NCBI GenBank assembly: GCA_027494015.1
Contig: JAOSJP010000034.1
Span: 310,001 to 374,000 of the forward strand
Direction: 5' to 3'
DNA: 64,000 nucleotides
From: Anaerolineae bacterium
GTDB taxonomy: Bacteria; Chloroflexota; Anaerolineae; Aggregatilineales; Aggregatilineaceae
Each line of letters begins with the position of its first letter. Position 1 is the stretch's first letter. Made by a program: the position numbers and the translations under genes. Shown here in pieces: positions 25,858-34,235 of this stretch. The notes under the pieces were generated by a model. The model searched no databases. It saw only the letters and a list, made by a program, of their open reading frames with translations, and was not told the DNA's origin.

Positions 25858-25893
25858 CTTGTTACCCCACCGCATCCAGGACAGGAGCACCCC

Positions 25894-26820
25894 ATGAACG
25901 CCTATCCCTCCTTCTACAACCCCGACAGAGTGGGGGCGCTGGCCCCGCCGGACGCCGCTGCCGCCATCGCCGCCGGGCTGGCCGCCGGGCTGACCCCCGC
26001 CGCAAGCGACGCCCGCCGCCTGATCCTGCTGCTGGTGGACCCGCAGGTGGATTTCATCCACCCCGACGGCGCGCTGAGCGTGCCGGGCGCTGTGGACGAC
26101 ACGCGGCGCACGGTCGCCTGGATTTACCGCCACGCAGCAGAGATCACGGCGATCAGCGCGTCGCTGGACAGCCACCTGCCCACCCAAATCTTCTTCGCCA
26201 CCTGGTGGCGCGACCCGTCGGGGCAGCACCCGGCCCCCTTCACCGCCATCAGCGCCGCCGACGTGGAAGCCGGGCGCTGGCAGCCCGTCTACGAGCCGGA
26301 ATGGTCGCGCGAGTACGTGCGGGTATTGGAGATCAGCGCCAAAAAGCTGCTCATGATCTGGCCCTACCACACGCTGATCGGCACGCCCGGCCACGCCATC
26401 ACTCCGGCGCTATACGAGGCCATCGCCTATCACAGCGCCGCACGGAGGGCGCAGCCGCGCTTCGTGCCCAAAGGGTCGCTGCCCAAGACGGAGCATTACT
26501 CGCTGCTGGAGCCGGAGGTCAAGCTGCCGGATCACCCGGAAGGCGGGCTGAATACGGCGTTCCTGGAGACGTTGGCCAGCTACGATCTGGTGTACGTGGC
26601 GGGGCAGGCCAAGAGCCATTGCGTGCTGGAGACGCTGGCCTCGGTTATGCGCGCCTACCAGGATCGCCCGGACGAGATCGCCAAATGGCGCGTGCTGACC
26701 GACTGTATGTCCTCAGTCGCCCACCCGGAGATTGACTTTGACGCGCTGGCCGAGGCCGCCCTGGCCGGGTACGCCGCGCGGGGGCTGCGCCTGGTAAAGT
26801 CCACCGATCCTATCGGCTGA
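25894..26820 (+). CDS. Isochorismatase-superfamily cysteine hydrolase (nicotinamidase-like)
   Basis: The three catalytic residues are visible: Asp in LLVDPQVDFIHP (about residue 50), Lys in FVPKGSLP, and Cys in KSHCVLETLASV. The VDPQVDF and H-P-D-G context resembles PncA-type nicotinamidases. At 308 aa it is longer than standard nicotinamidase (about 210 aa), with extra N-terminal and middle segments, so the substrate is uncertain. The last codons and stop are part of the first unit of a 104-bp tandem repeat. Confidence 0.88.
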   Translation: MNAYPSFYNPDRVGALAPPDAAAAIAAGLAAGLTPAASDARRLILLLVDPQVDFIHPDGALSVPGAVDDTRRTVAWIYRHAAEITAISASLDSHLPTQIFFATWWRDPSGQHPAPFTAISAADVEAGRWQPVYEPEWSREYVRVLEISAKKLLMIWPYHTLIGTPGHAITPALYEAIAYHSAARRAQPRFVPKGSLPKTEHYSLLEPEVKLPDHPEGGLNTAFLETLASYDLVYVAGQAKSHCVLETLASVMRAYQDRPDEIAKWRVLTDCMSSVAHPEIDFDALAEAALAGYAARGLRLVKSTDPIG

Positions 26821-27110
26821 GGCTACCTGCCCGCCCCTGCACCGCGCGCAGAGAGAAGGCTCTTTCAATTCGAATTTCGGATTGCGAAATTCGCAATCCG
26901 CAATCCCTCGATCCTATCGGCTGAGACTACCTGCCCGCCCCTGCACCGCGCGCCGAGAGAGGTTTTTTTCAATCCGCAATCCGCAATTCGCAATCCGCAA
27001 TCCGCAATCCCTCGCTCCCACCGGCTGAGACTCCCTGCCCTCCCCTGCACCGCGCGCCGAGAGAAGGCTCTTTCAATCCGCAATCCGCAATTCGCAATCC
27101 AAAATCCCTC
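26805..27110. repeat. Three tandem 104-bp units ending in CAATCCG heptamers
   Basis: Units start at 26805, 26909 and 27013, an exact 104-base spacing. Each runs CGATCCTATCGGCTGAG-type sequence, then CTGCACCGCGCGC, then a tail of CAATCCG/CAATTCG heptamers. The first unit begins inside the hydrolase gene, so each later unit repeats its last codons and stop. The tail of the third unit encodes the C-terminus of the convergent methyltransferase. Confidence 0.9.
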
Positions 27111-27849
27111 CCCCGGTTTTCTCGACGACCACCAGGTGTGACAGCGCCAGCACGCGCAGGGGAGTGCGTTCCAGCAGGTAGAGCGTGTCGCGCAGCCAGC
27201 GGCCCAGGCGCGGGTGGCGCTGGATGATGTTGTCGTAGCCGCCGAAGATGCGCCCGTGATGGACGATGCGCACCGGCAGCCCGTCGAACAGGCGGCGCAC
27301 GCCGCGCGCCGTGTAGGTGCGCACGTGGGGAGCCAGCCGGTTGCGCCAGCGATTCGGCAGGTAGTTGATCAGCGGCGTGTTGCCGAAATGATACTCGCCG
27401 CGCCAGAAGTGCCCGTGCTGCTCGACCGGATACCAGCGGTTGGGGCAGAAGAGCACGATGCGCCCGCCCGGCTTGAGCACGCGCACCATCTCGGCGAAGG
27501 CCCGGCGGTCGTCGGATACGTGCTCGATCACCTCGTTGGAGAGCACGATGTCGAACAGACCGGCGCGGTAAGGCAAGCTCTCGGCAGCAGCGACGAGCGC
27601 ATGGGGCGTATCGGCGCGCGCCTGGCGCACGCGCTCTAGCTCCAGGTCGAACGCCTCGACGAACAGCGAATAGCGGCGGCGAATCTGGCTGCTGTACGCG
27701 CCGACGCCACAGCCAGCCTCCAGCACCCACGCGCCGGGCAGCTTCGTCCAGTGCCCGATCATGCGCAGGCGGCGCTCCTGGCCATCGCGCCAGACGTAGC
27801 TCGGCTCGCCGCGTGCTGCGGCCAGGCTCGAGGGATGATGCGCGCTCAT
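27073..27849 (-). CDS. SAM-dependent methyltransferase, class I
   Basis: The SAM motif is WVLEAGCGVGAYSSQI, followed by the acidic FDLE, LPYRAGLFDIVLSNEVIEHV and LKPGGRIVLFCPNRW. This is the UbiE/Coq5-like Methyltransf_11 pattern. An extra C-terminal part (YTARGVRRLFDGLPVRIVHH) is seen in methyltransferases of polysaccharide clusters. The final ten or so residues (ILDCELRIAD) are encoded by the heptamer repeat, so the original stop was probably lost to repeat expansion. Confidence 0.88.
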   Translation of the reverse strand: MSAHHPSSLAAARGEPSYVWRDGQERRLRMIGHWTKLPGAWVLEAGCGVGAYSSQIRRRYSLFVEAFDLELERVRQARADTPHALVAAAESLPYRAGLFDIVLSNEVIEHVSDDRRAFAEMVRVLKPGGRIVLFCPNRWYPVEQHGHFWRGEYHFGNTPLINYLPNRWRNRLAPHVRTYTARGVRRLFDGLPVRIVHHGRIFGGYDNIIQRHPRLGRWLRDTLYLLERTPLRVLALSHLVVVEKTGGGILDCELRIAD

Positions 27850-27880
27850 GCGCTGGGCCTGCTCTTTCGCGGGAGAAGTG

Positions 27881-28390
27881 TCATTCGCGCACGCGGGCCA
27901 TCAGGTAGGAATCCACGTACTGCCCGTCGCGCAGGGCGTACTCGCGCAGCGTGCCCTCAACCTCAAACCCGAACTTCTTGTACAGGGCGATTCCGGCGGG
28001 GTTGTCGGTGTACACTTCCAGTTCCAGCCGGGTGATGCCCAGCCAACGCTCGGCCAGCTCTACCGCCGCCTCCACCAGCGCCGTGCCCACGCCGCGACGC
28101 TGGTAATCGCCGTGCACCATCATGCCCAGCCCGGCGGCGTGCGCGCGCCGGCCCGCATACAGGTGCAGCCCAAGCTGCCCGACCACAACCCCGCCGACCA
28201 CCGCCACCAGCCCCACCAGATCGGGACGCGGATTCTCCAGCCAGTCGCGGACTTTGTCGCGCGAGCCGTAGGGAAGCTGAAGCGTGTGGAACACAACGTT
28301 GCCACTGTCGAGGATGGCGGCAACGTCCTCCCAGTCATCGGCCTCGACGCCGCGAATGAGGATGTCCAGCCGGGTGACTTTGCGCGTCAT
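27881..28390 (-). CDS. GNAT-family N-acetyltransferase
   Basis: The fold shows motif A QRRGVGTALVEAAVELAERW (R-x2-G-x-G/A) and motif B LYKKFGFEVEGTLREYALRD, close to the RimJ/RimL and spermidine acetyltransferase type. At 169 aa it is full length. Its start overlaps the stop of the upstream GNAT gene by four bases, so the two acetyltransferases are co-translated. The substrate is unknown. Confidence 0.88.
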   Translation of the reverse strand: MTRKVTRLDILIRGVEADDWEDVAAILDSGNVVFHTLQLPYGSRDKVRDWLENPRPDLVGLVAVVGGVVVGQLGLHLYAGRRAHAAGLGMMVHGDYQRRGVGTALVEAAVELAERWLGITRLELEVYTDNPAGIALYKKFGFEVEGTLREYALRDGQYVDSYLMARVRE

Positions 28391-28941
28391 GCGCCCTCCT
28401 CCGCCGCCAGAGTCCCTTCACGACCGGGCCGCAGCCGGGCCAGCAGCAGACCATCCGCGCACTCTCCGCCGCGCACTGCGTAGCGACGCATCACCGCTTC
28501 CTGGGCGAAGCCGTGCCGGGCGAGCAGCTCTGCGCGGGCGTTGTCAGTGGCGAAGAGCCGCGCCTCAACGCGGCGCAGGGCCAGCCAGTTGTCGGCCAGG
28601 TCGAGCGCGGCGCGCAGAACCGCCTCCTCGATCTCGCCCGCGCGATAGTCCGCGTGGACGACGATCTGCAGGGTTGCCGTGTGCCGCCGCCGGGGAGCGA
28701 CCATCACGCGCAGCCAGGCCAGCCCGATCACCCGCTCGCGCCCGCTGGGGAGCGTCAGCTCGGCGACGAGCGTGTGCGTGCCAGCGGGCGGGCTGGTCAG
28801 GCGCTCGCGGAACGCTTCTTCGCTGGCGTAGGGCACGTCCAGCGCGTCATGCAGCCCGATCTCGTCCGCGAAGAGCGGCTGCAGGGCCATCCAGTCGTCG
28901 GCGCGCAGGCCGCGCAGAGTCAGAGCAGGGAAATCGGTCAC
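28387..28941 (-). CDS. GNAT-family N-acetyltransferase (divergent)
   Basis: This is a paralogue of the downstream GNAT. Both share LRGLRADDWMALQPLF-type starts, LDLADNWLALRRVEARLFAT and GFAQEAVMRRYAVRGGE. The motif A region (HADYRAGEIEEAVLRA) lacks the usual R-x2-G-x-G/A, so acetyl-CoA binding may be weak or lost. GTG 28941 is chosen because GGAG lies 8 bases upstream and the family homology begins there; an ATG at 29010 would add 23 unlikely residues. Confidence 0.8.
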   Translation of the reverse strand: MTDFPALTLRGLRADDWMALQPLFADEIGLHDALDVPYASEEAFRERLTSPPAGTHTLVAELTLPSGRERVIGLAWLRVMVAPRRRHTATLQIVVHADYRAGEIEEAVLRAALDLADNWLALRRVEARLFATDNARAELLARHGFAQEAVMRRYAVRGGECADGLLLARLRPGREGTLAAEEGA

Positions 28942-29056
28942 CGGGCTGTCTCCGCAAACGGCGCAGTCTGCGCCAGCATCCCGGACGCTGCCAGGATGCC
29001 GCGCGCGCATAGCTTACCCCGCGCCCCGGCTTACGCCAAGTGGGGAGCGACCGTGC

Positions 29057-29257
29057 CCAGGGCAAACGCATCAAACGTGCGCGTTGTTCTACCTCACCCC
29101 CAGCCTCGCGGCGCTCGGCTTGCCCCCTCTCCGTTGACGGAGAGGGGGCGGCGAGGCGCGCCAGCGCCGAGCGGGGGTGAGGTAAACCCAGGGCGCAGCA
29201 GAGCAGCGCCCCTACGAGTAGGCTGGCGCGCGGCGGACTTTGATGCGTTTGCCCTGG
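29057..29257. mobile_element. 201-bp element with 19-bp inverted ends and 7-bp target duplication
   Basis: CCAGGGCAAACGCATCAAA (29057-29075) is exactly inverted at 29239-29257. Both sides are flanked by ACCGTGC (29050-29056 and 29258-29264). The interior holds the CCTCACCCCC...GGGGGTGAGG palindrome plus an asymmetric tail with GCGCCCCTACGAG. There is no coding capacity, so this is a MITE-like insertion. A related right end is present near 36140-36215 and a related left end near 57846. The remainder of 28942-29394 shows no gene. Confidence 0.9.
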
Positions 29258-29394
29258 ACCGTGCCGAGAGGCTTCGGAAGTCTGAGCTATGGCCTCCACT
29301 CGCCGGAGAAATCACCGGGCCAACACACGGTTGATTCACGGTGCCACGCCAGCTATAATCCCGGCGCGCAGGGCGAGCCAACAAGGAGACCATC

Positions 29395-30084
29395 GTGAGC
29401 GTCAAGCTATCCGTCATCATCCCCTGCTACAACGAGGCGGGCACTGTCGCCGAGGTCGTGCGCCGCGTGCGCGCGGTTGAGCTTGCGCATGAGATCATCG
29501 TCGTGGACGACGGCTCGACCGACGGCACGCGCGACGCGCTCGACCGGATCGAGCCGGGCGACGATCTCAAGATCATTCACCACGCGCGCAACATGGGCAA
29601 AGGCGCTGCCGTGCGCACCGGCTTCAGGAACGCGACGGGCGAGGTTTTCCTGATTCAGGACGCCGACCTGGAATACGACCCGCGCGAGTACCCCGTGCTG
29701 CTGCGCCCCATCGAAGAGGGAATCGTCAAGGTCGTCTATGGCTCGCGCTTCCTGGGCGGCCCGCGCAAGGCCATGTTCTTCTGGAACATGGTCGCCAACC
29801 GCACGCTGACCTTCGTCACCAACCTGCTCTACAACGCCATCCTCAGCGACATGGAGACCTGCTACAAAGTCTTTCGCGCCGAGATCATCCGCGACATCCC
29901 GCTGCGCTCGCGCCGCTTCGACTTCGAGCCGGAAGTGACGGCCAAAGTGCTCAAGCGCGGCTACCGCATCTACGAGGTGCCCATCTCTTACAACGGGCGC
30001 GAGTGGGAAGAAGGCAAGAAGATCACCTGGAAGGACGGCGTCATCGCCCTGTGGACGCTGATCCTGTACCGCTTCACCGACTGA
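29395..30084 (+). CDS. GT2-family glycosyltransferase (polyprenyl-phosphate hexose synthase type)
   Basis: The gene starts at GTG 29395 with AAGGAG 7 bases upstream. The GT-A motifs are LSVIIPCYNEAGTVAEVVRR, VVDDGSTDGT and IQDADLEYDP, and the C-terminal RSRRFDFEPEVTAKVLKRG is typical of dolichol/undecaprenyl-phosphate mannosyl- or glucosyltransferases. There is no C-terminal membrane segment. It would supply the lipid-linked sugar for the GT39-like membrane enzyme encoded next. Confidence 0.93.
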   Translation: MSVKLSVIIPCYNEAGTVAEVVRRVRAVELAHEIIVVDDGSTDGTRDALDRIEPGDDLKIIHHARNMGKGAAVRTGFRNATGEVFLIQDADLEYDPREYPVLLRPIEEGIVKVVYGSRFLGGPRKAMFFWNMVANRTLTFVTNLLYNAILSDMETCYKVFRAEIIRDIPLRSRRFDFEPEVTAKVLKRGYRIYEVPISYNGREWEEGKKITWKDGVIALWTLILYRFTD

Positions 30085-31757
30085 CTCGCGCCCCGCGCGG
30101 ACGGCGAGCGCCGCTCCATCTGCCGGCGCTCGTCGTGCTCCTGGGGCTGGCGCTGCGCATTCTGACCCTGGGGATTGGCGCCCGCTTCCACCCGGACGAA
30201 GCCCTGTTCGCGGCCCAGGCGCGGCTGATCAGCCACGACGGGGACTGGCTGCTGCGCACGACCGATCTGGACAAGCCCCCGCTCACCCTCTATGTCACGG
30301 CGCTGAGCTTCCGGCTGCTCGGCCCGACCGAGTTCGCCGCCCGCCTGCCCACTATCCTGTTCAGCGGGCTGAGCGTGGCCCTCGTCTACTGTCTGGCGCA
30401 GGCGCTCTACCGCGACCGGGCGGTGAGCGCGCTGGCCGCGCTGCTGTGCGCGCTCTCGCCGTACCTGCTGGCCTTCGCGCCAACCGCCTTCACCGACGGG
30501 CAGGCGACGTTCTGGGTGCTGCTCGCCGCGCTGCTGGCGGCGCGCGACCGCTGGGGCTGGGCCGGCAGCGCGACCGCCCTGGCCTTCGCCGCCAAGACGA
30601 CCGCGCTGTGGGCGGTGCCGCTGATCGTCGCGCTCGGCCTGGCGCGCAGCGCTCGCCCGGCCTGGCGCGAGCGTGACGTGCTGGCGCGACTGGCGCGCTA
30701 CGCGCTGCCGCTGCTGGCCGGAGCCGCCCTGCTCGCGCTGTGGGACCTGGGGCGCGCGCCGCGCAGCTTCTTCAGCCTGGGCTACGCGCGCAACAATCCG
30801 GGCCGCCTGATCCGCTCCGACGAGCTATGGCCGCGCCTGGAAGCATGGGCGCACTGGCTGAGCTTCGCCACCGGCTCGCCTGCGCTGAACGCGCTGTTGG
30901 CGGCGCTCGTCCCGGCGTGGTTGGTGGCACGCCTGGTCAAACCGCTTTCCACCTCTTCTTCCTCCGCGCTCTCTGTGTCTCTGCGGTTCAAGCGCACTCC
31001 CCCCACCCGCTTCATGAGCCGACAGGCATTAAGGCTGGCCTACAGCCTGGAGCGGCTCTTGTCTTTACCTCACCCCCGCTCGGCGCTAACGCGCCTCGCC
31101 GCCCCCTCTCCGTTGACGGAGAGGGGGCAAGCCGAGCGTAGCGAGGCTGGGGGTGAGGTAAACAGAGCGCTGGACTGGATCATCGTCGCCTATGGCATCG
31201 CATTGCTGGGCGGGCTGTGGCTGATCGCCTTCAACACCTACGACCGCTACCTGCACACCCTTGTGCCGTTCGCCCTGCTGCTCGCCGCGCGCGCCCTGAT
31301 CGGTGCGATCCGCCGGATCAGTGCGCGCCCTGCCCTGCCCCTGGCACTAGGCGCGGCGCTCGTGGCCGCCATGCTGCCCGGCACGCTGGCCGCGTTGCGC
31401 GGGGACGCTCCCCTCGGTGGCGACCAGGGCGCACACAACGGCATTGACGCCCTGGCGGACTTCCTGAACGCTGAGCTTCCCGGCGAAATCGTGTACGATC
31501 ACTGGCTGGGCTGGGAGCTGGCCTTCTACCTCGGCGCGACGCCGCGCGTCAGCGTCGTCTACCAGCCGCGGCCCGCTGCACTCGCCGAGGAGATGTCCGG
31601 CTGCGACTGCCGCCGCACCTTCGTTGCGCCACAGTCGCCGCAGGTCGCGCCCTGGCTGGCAGCGCTGGCCCGCGCGGGCGTGGCCGTGACGCCCATCTAC
31701 GGCGATGCTGCGGGGTGTTTCGCCGTCTACCGGCTGGACGCGCCCGCTCAACATTAG
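30003..31757 (+). CDS. GT39/ArnT-like membrane glycosyltransferase with an in-frame repeat insertion
   Basis: This is a polytopic enzyme of the PMT/ArnT superfamily that takes sugars from polyprenyl-phosphate donors outside the membrane. The catalytic loop pattern is visible: RFHPDEALFAAQARL (Asp-Glu) and TDLDKPPLTLYV, followed by about ten helices. The start is uncertain: GTG 30003 overlaps the GT2 gene, whereas CTG 30081 or GTG 30135 would begin just before the first helix. Between two helices, residues about 313-388 are unrelated to the family. They are encoded by a Ser-rich repeat stretch (about 30940-31020) and a complete palindromic repeat (31064-31162), both read in frame without a stop. 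Confidence 0.87.
   Translation: MGRRQEDHLEGRRHRPVDADPVPLHRLTRAPRGRRAPLHLPALVVLLGLALRILTLGIGARFHPDEALFAAQARLISHDGDWLLRTTDLDKPPLTLYVTALSFRLLGPTEFAARLPTILFSGLSVALVYCLAQALYRDRAVSALAALLCALSPYLLAFAPTAFTDGQATFWVLLAALLAARDRWGWAGSATALAFAAKTTALWAVPLIVALGLARSARPAWRERDVLARLARYALPLLAGAALLALWDLGRAPRSFFSLGYARNNPGRLIRSDELWPRLEAWAHWLSFATGSPALNALLAALVPAWLVARLVKPLSTSSSSALSVSLRFKRTPPTRFMSRQALRLAYSLERLLSLPHPRSALTRLAAPSPLTERGQAERSEAGGEVNRALDWIIVAYGIALLGGLWLIAFNTYDRYLHTLVPFALLLAARALIGAIRRISARPALPLALGAALVAAMLPGTLAALRGDAPLGGDQGAHNGIDALADFLNAELPGEIVYDHWLGWELAFYLGATPRVSVVYQPRPAALAEEMSGCDCRRTFVAPQSPQVAPWLAALARAGVAVTPIYGDAAGCFAVYRLDAPAQH
31064..31162. repeat. Palindromic repeat inserted in frame within the GT39-like gene
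   Basis: TTTACCTCACCCCC and GGGGGTGAGGTAAA are the inverted ends, and CCCTCTCCGTTGACGGAGAG is the apex. It is 99 bp long (33 codons) and nearly identical to the intergenic copy at 57033-57128. In this frame it encodes SLPHPRSALTRLAAPSPL and then TERGQAERSEAGGEV. Confidence 0.9.
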
Positions 31758-31820
31758 GCAGCAGGGGACCAGGACAGCTATATTCAGAGCAGTGCCTCGC
31801 AGCGAGAGGAGCGCGCAACG

Positions 31821-33278
31821 ATGGGCCAACCCGATTCCCTCCTGCCGACCACGCTGGTCATCTTCGGCGCGTCCGGCGACCTGACCGGGCGCAAGCTGAT
31901 CCCCGCCCTGTTCAGTCTGCACCAGCGCGGGCGCCTGCCGGGGCGCTTGCAGATCGTCGGCTCGGCGCGTACCCCTTTCAGCGACGAAGAGCTACGCGCG
32001 CACCTGCGTGACGGCGCGCAGCGATACGCCACCGAAGGCTTTGACAGCGCCGCCTGGGACAGCTTCGCCGCGACGATCTCGTACCTGCATGGCGACTTCA
32101 GCATCGCCGACGACTATGCGAAGCTGGACGCATTGCTGCGCGAAAAAGAGGGCGGCCCCGCCAACCGACTCTACTATCTGGCGGTCGCCCCCTCGCTCTA
32201 CGCGCCCATCGTCGAGCATCTCGGCGCGATGGGCATGGCCCACGAAACCGACGGCTGGCGGCGCATCATCGTCGAAAAACCGTTCGGGCGCGACCTGGAC
32301 TCCGCCCGCGCCCTCAACAGCGTGCTACACCACGTGTTTGCCGAGCACCAGGTCTACCGCATTGATCATTACCTGGGCAAAGAGACCGCGCAGAACGTCC
32401 TGTTCTTCCGCTTCGCCAACACCATCTTCGAGCCGGTGTGGAACCGCAACTACGTGGATCACGTGCAGATCACCGTCGCCGAGCAGGTGGACGTGGGGCA
32501 CCGCGCTCCCTATTACGACCAGGCCGGCGTGCTGCGCGACATGTTCCAGAACCACCTGCTGCAACTGCTGGCCCTGGTGGCCATGGAGCCGCCCGCCTCG
32601 TTCAACGCCGACGCCCTGCGCAACGAGAAAGTGAAGGTGCTCAGCGCCGTGCGCCCGATCGCACCAAGTGATATTGTCCTGGCCCAGTACGACGGCTACT
32701 GCGATCTGAAGGGCGTCGCGCCCGGCTCGCGCACGCCGACCTTCGCCGCGCTCAAGCTCTACGTGGACAATTGGCGCTGGCAGGGCGTGCCCTTCTATCT
32801 GCGCTCCGGCAAGGCCCTGGCCCGCAAAGCGAGCGAGATCGTGGTCGAGTTCAAGTGCCCGCCGCACGTCATGTTCGAGCGCGCCACTGACGAGTGTTTT
32901 CCGCCCAACGTGCTTTCGCTGTGCATCCAGCCGGACGAGGGCATCCACCTGCAATTTGAGGCGAAGGTGCCCGGCTCGCAGCAGGACACGCGCTCGGTGG
33001 ATATGGAGTTTCATTACCGCTCGTCGTTCGGGGGTGGCAAGCTGCCCGGCGCCTACGAGCGCCTGCTGCTCGACGCGCTGCTCGGCGACGCTTCGCTGTT
33101 CACGCGCAGCGACGAGATCGAGGCCGCCTGGCGGCTGATTGACCCGCTTCTTGAGAAGCAGCAGGGCGAGGAGCCGTCCGCCGTGATCTGCTACGCGCCG
33201 GACAGCATGGGGCCGGTGGAGAGTGACGATTTCCTGACCCGCGACGGGCACCTGTGGCGGCAGGGCTGCGAGAGCTAG
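31821..33278 (+). CDS. zwf: Glucose-6-phosphate 1-dehydrogenase
   Basis: This enzyme oxidises glucose-6-phosphate with NAD(P)+, the first step of the oxidative pentose phosphate pathway. The nucleotide motif is LVIFGASGDLTGRKLIPAL, then IVEKPFGRDLDSA, and the active-site signature is RIDHYLGKE. At 485 aa it is full length. AGAGGAG precedes the start. The next enzyme of the pathway, pgl, follows on the same strand after a 113-base gap containing a period-7 hairpin. Confidence 0.97.
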   Translation: MGQPDSLLPTTLVIFGASGDLTGRKLIPALFSLHQRGRLPGRLQIVGSARTPFSDEELRAHLRDGAQRYATEGFDSAAWDSFAATISYLHGDFSIADDYAKLDALLREKEGGPANRLYYLAVAPSLYAPIVEHLGAMGMAHETDGWRRIIVEKPFGRDLDSARALNSVLHHVFAEHQVYRIDHYLGKETAQNVLFFRFANTIFEPVWNRNYVDHVQITVAEQVDVGHRAPYYDQAGVLRDMFQNHLLQLLALVAMEPPASFNADALRNEKVKVLSAVRPIAPSDIVLAQYDGYCDLKGVAPGSRTPTFAALKLYVDNWRWQGVPFYLRSGKALARKASEIVVEFKCPPHVMFERATDECFPPNVLSLCIQPDEGIHLQFEAKVPGSQQDTRSVDMEFHYRSSFGGGKLPGAYERLLLDALLGDASLFTRSDEIEAAWRLIDPLLEKQQGEEPSAVICYAPDSMGPVESDDFLTRDGHLWRQGCES

Positions 33279-33293
33279 CGAAATGCGAGTGGT

Positions 33294-33378
33294 TCGGTAA
33301 TCAGTCCTCGGTCCTCAGAAGCGCGGTTGTCGCGCCGCCCTTGCTGATAGCCGGTGGCTGATGGCTGGTCGCTGTTTT
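33294..33378. repeat. Period-7 inverted array between zwf and pgl
   Basis: On the right, CTGATAG, CCGGTGG, CTGATGG and CTGGTCG (33344-33371) are successive related heptamers. On the left, AATCAGT, CCTCGGT and CCTCAGA (from about 33300) are their imperfect complements, so the two sides can pair. No gene is present in 33279-33391. Confidence 0.65.
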
Positions 33379-33391
33379 TACAGGAGAGACT

Positions 33392-34135
33392 GTGAGCGAA
33401 CACGATCTCGAAGTCGTCGCCGACGGCGAGGCGCTGGCCCGCAAGGCTGTCGGCTACATCGTGCGCATCGCAGGGGAGGCCATCGCCACGCGCGGGCAGT
33501 TCAGCATCGGGCTGCCGGGAGGCTCCACCCCGCGTGCCCTGCTCAAGCGGCTGGCGAGTCCCGCCTGGGCGTCGCGCGTTGACTGGGCGCGCGTCCACGT
33601 CTTCTGGGGCGACGAGCGCTGCGTCCCGCCAGAGCACGCCGAGAGCAATTATCGCCTGGCGCGCGAAGCGCTGCTCGACCGCGTGCCGTTGCCGCCGGAG
33701 CACAGCCATCGCATCGCCGGCGAGCTAAATCCTGCCGAAGCCGCCCGCCGCTACGAGGCCGAGCTACGCGCCTTCTTCTCTGGCGACGAGCGAGAGATGC
33801 CCCAGCCGCGCTTCGACCTGCTGCTGCTGGGCATGGGCGAGGACGGGCACACCGCCTCGCTGTTCCCCGGCACGACAGCGCTGCGCGAGACGGAGCGCTG
33901 GGCAGTGGAGAACTACGTCCCCCGGCTGGACTCCTGGCGGGTCACGCTGACCGTCCCCGCCATCAACGCGGCGGCACACGTGCTGTTCCTGGTGAGCGGC
34001 GCGGCCAAAGCCGAGGCGTTGCGCGCGGTGCTGCATGGCCCGCGCCAGCCGGAAGTGTGCCCGGCTCAGCTTGTCCGGCCCCAGGCGGGCCGCCTGCTGT
34101 GGCTGGTAGACCGAGCTGCGGCCACACGCCTGTGA
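33392..34135 (+). CDS. pgl: 6-phosphogluconolactonase
   Basis: This enzyme hydrolyses the lactone made by Zwf. GTG 33392 is the start, with CAGGAGAG upstream. Family motifs are SIGLPGGSTPRALLKRL, VFWGDERCVPPEHAESNY and LLLGMGEDGHTASLFPG. At 247 aa it is full length. It pairs with zwf as a two-gene oxidative pentose phosphate unit. Confidence 0.96.
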   Translation: MSEHDLEVVADGEALARKAVGYIVRIAGEAIATRGQFSIGLPGGSTPRALLKRLASPAWASRVDWARVHVFWGDERCVPPEHAESNYRLAREALLDRVPLPPEHSHRIAGELNPAEAARRYEAELRAFFSGDEREMPQPRFDLLLLGMGEDGHTASLFPGTTALRETERWAVENYVPRLDSWRVTLTVPAINAAAHVLFLVSGAAKAEALRAVLHGPRQPEVCPAQLVRPQAGRLLWLVDRAAATRL

Positions 34136-34235
34136 GCGGCGAGGGTTTTTGCGATTCATCCCGTCCGGCACTACACTTAAGGCACCGATAAATACACGCG
34201 TGCGCCAGGCATACCCGGTAGAGGAGAGAATGCAA

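Noticed and set aside
26860..27110. Possible CRISPR array in the CAATCCG repeats
   Set aside because: The units are 7-base slippage repeats and 104-base tandem copies without unique spacers; no cas genes are present.
21783..30084. Complete polysaccharide or O-antigen cluster
   Set aside because: Several glycosyltransferases are present but no polymerase, flippase, priming transferase or sugar-nucleotide genes, so only loose clustering is supported.
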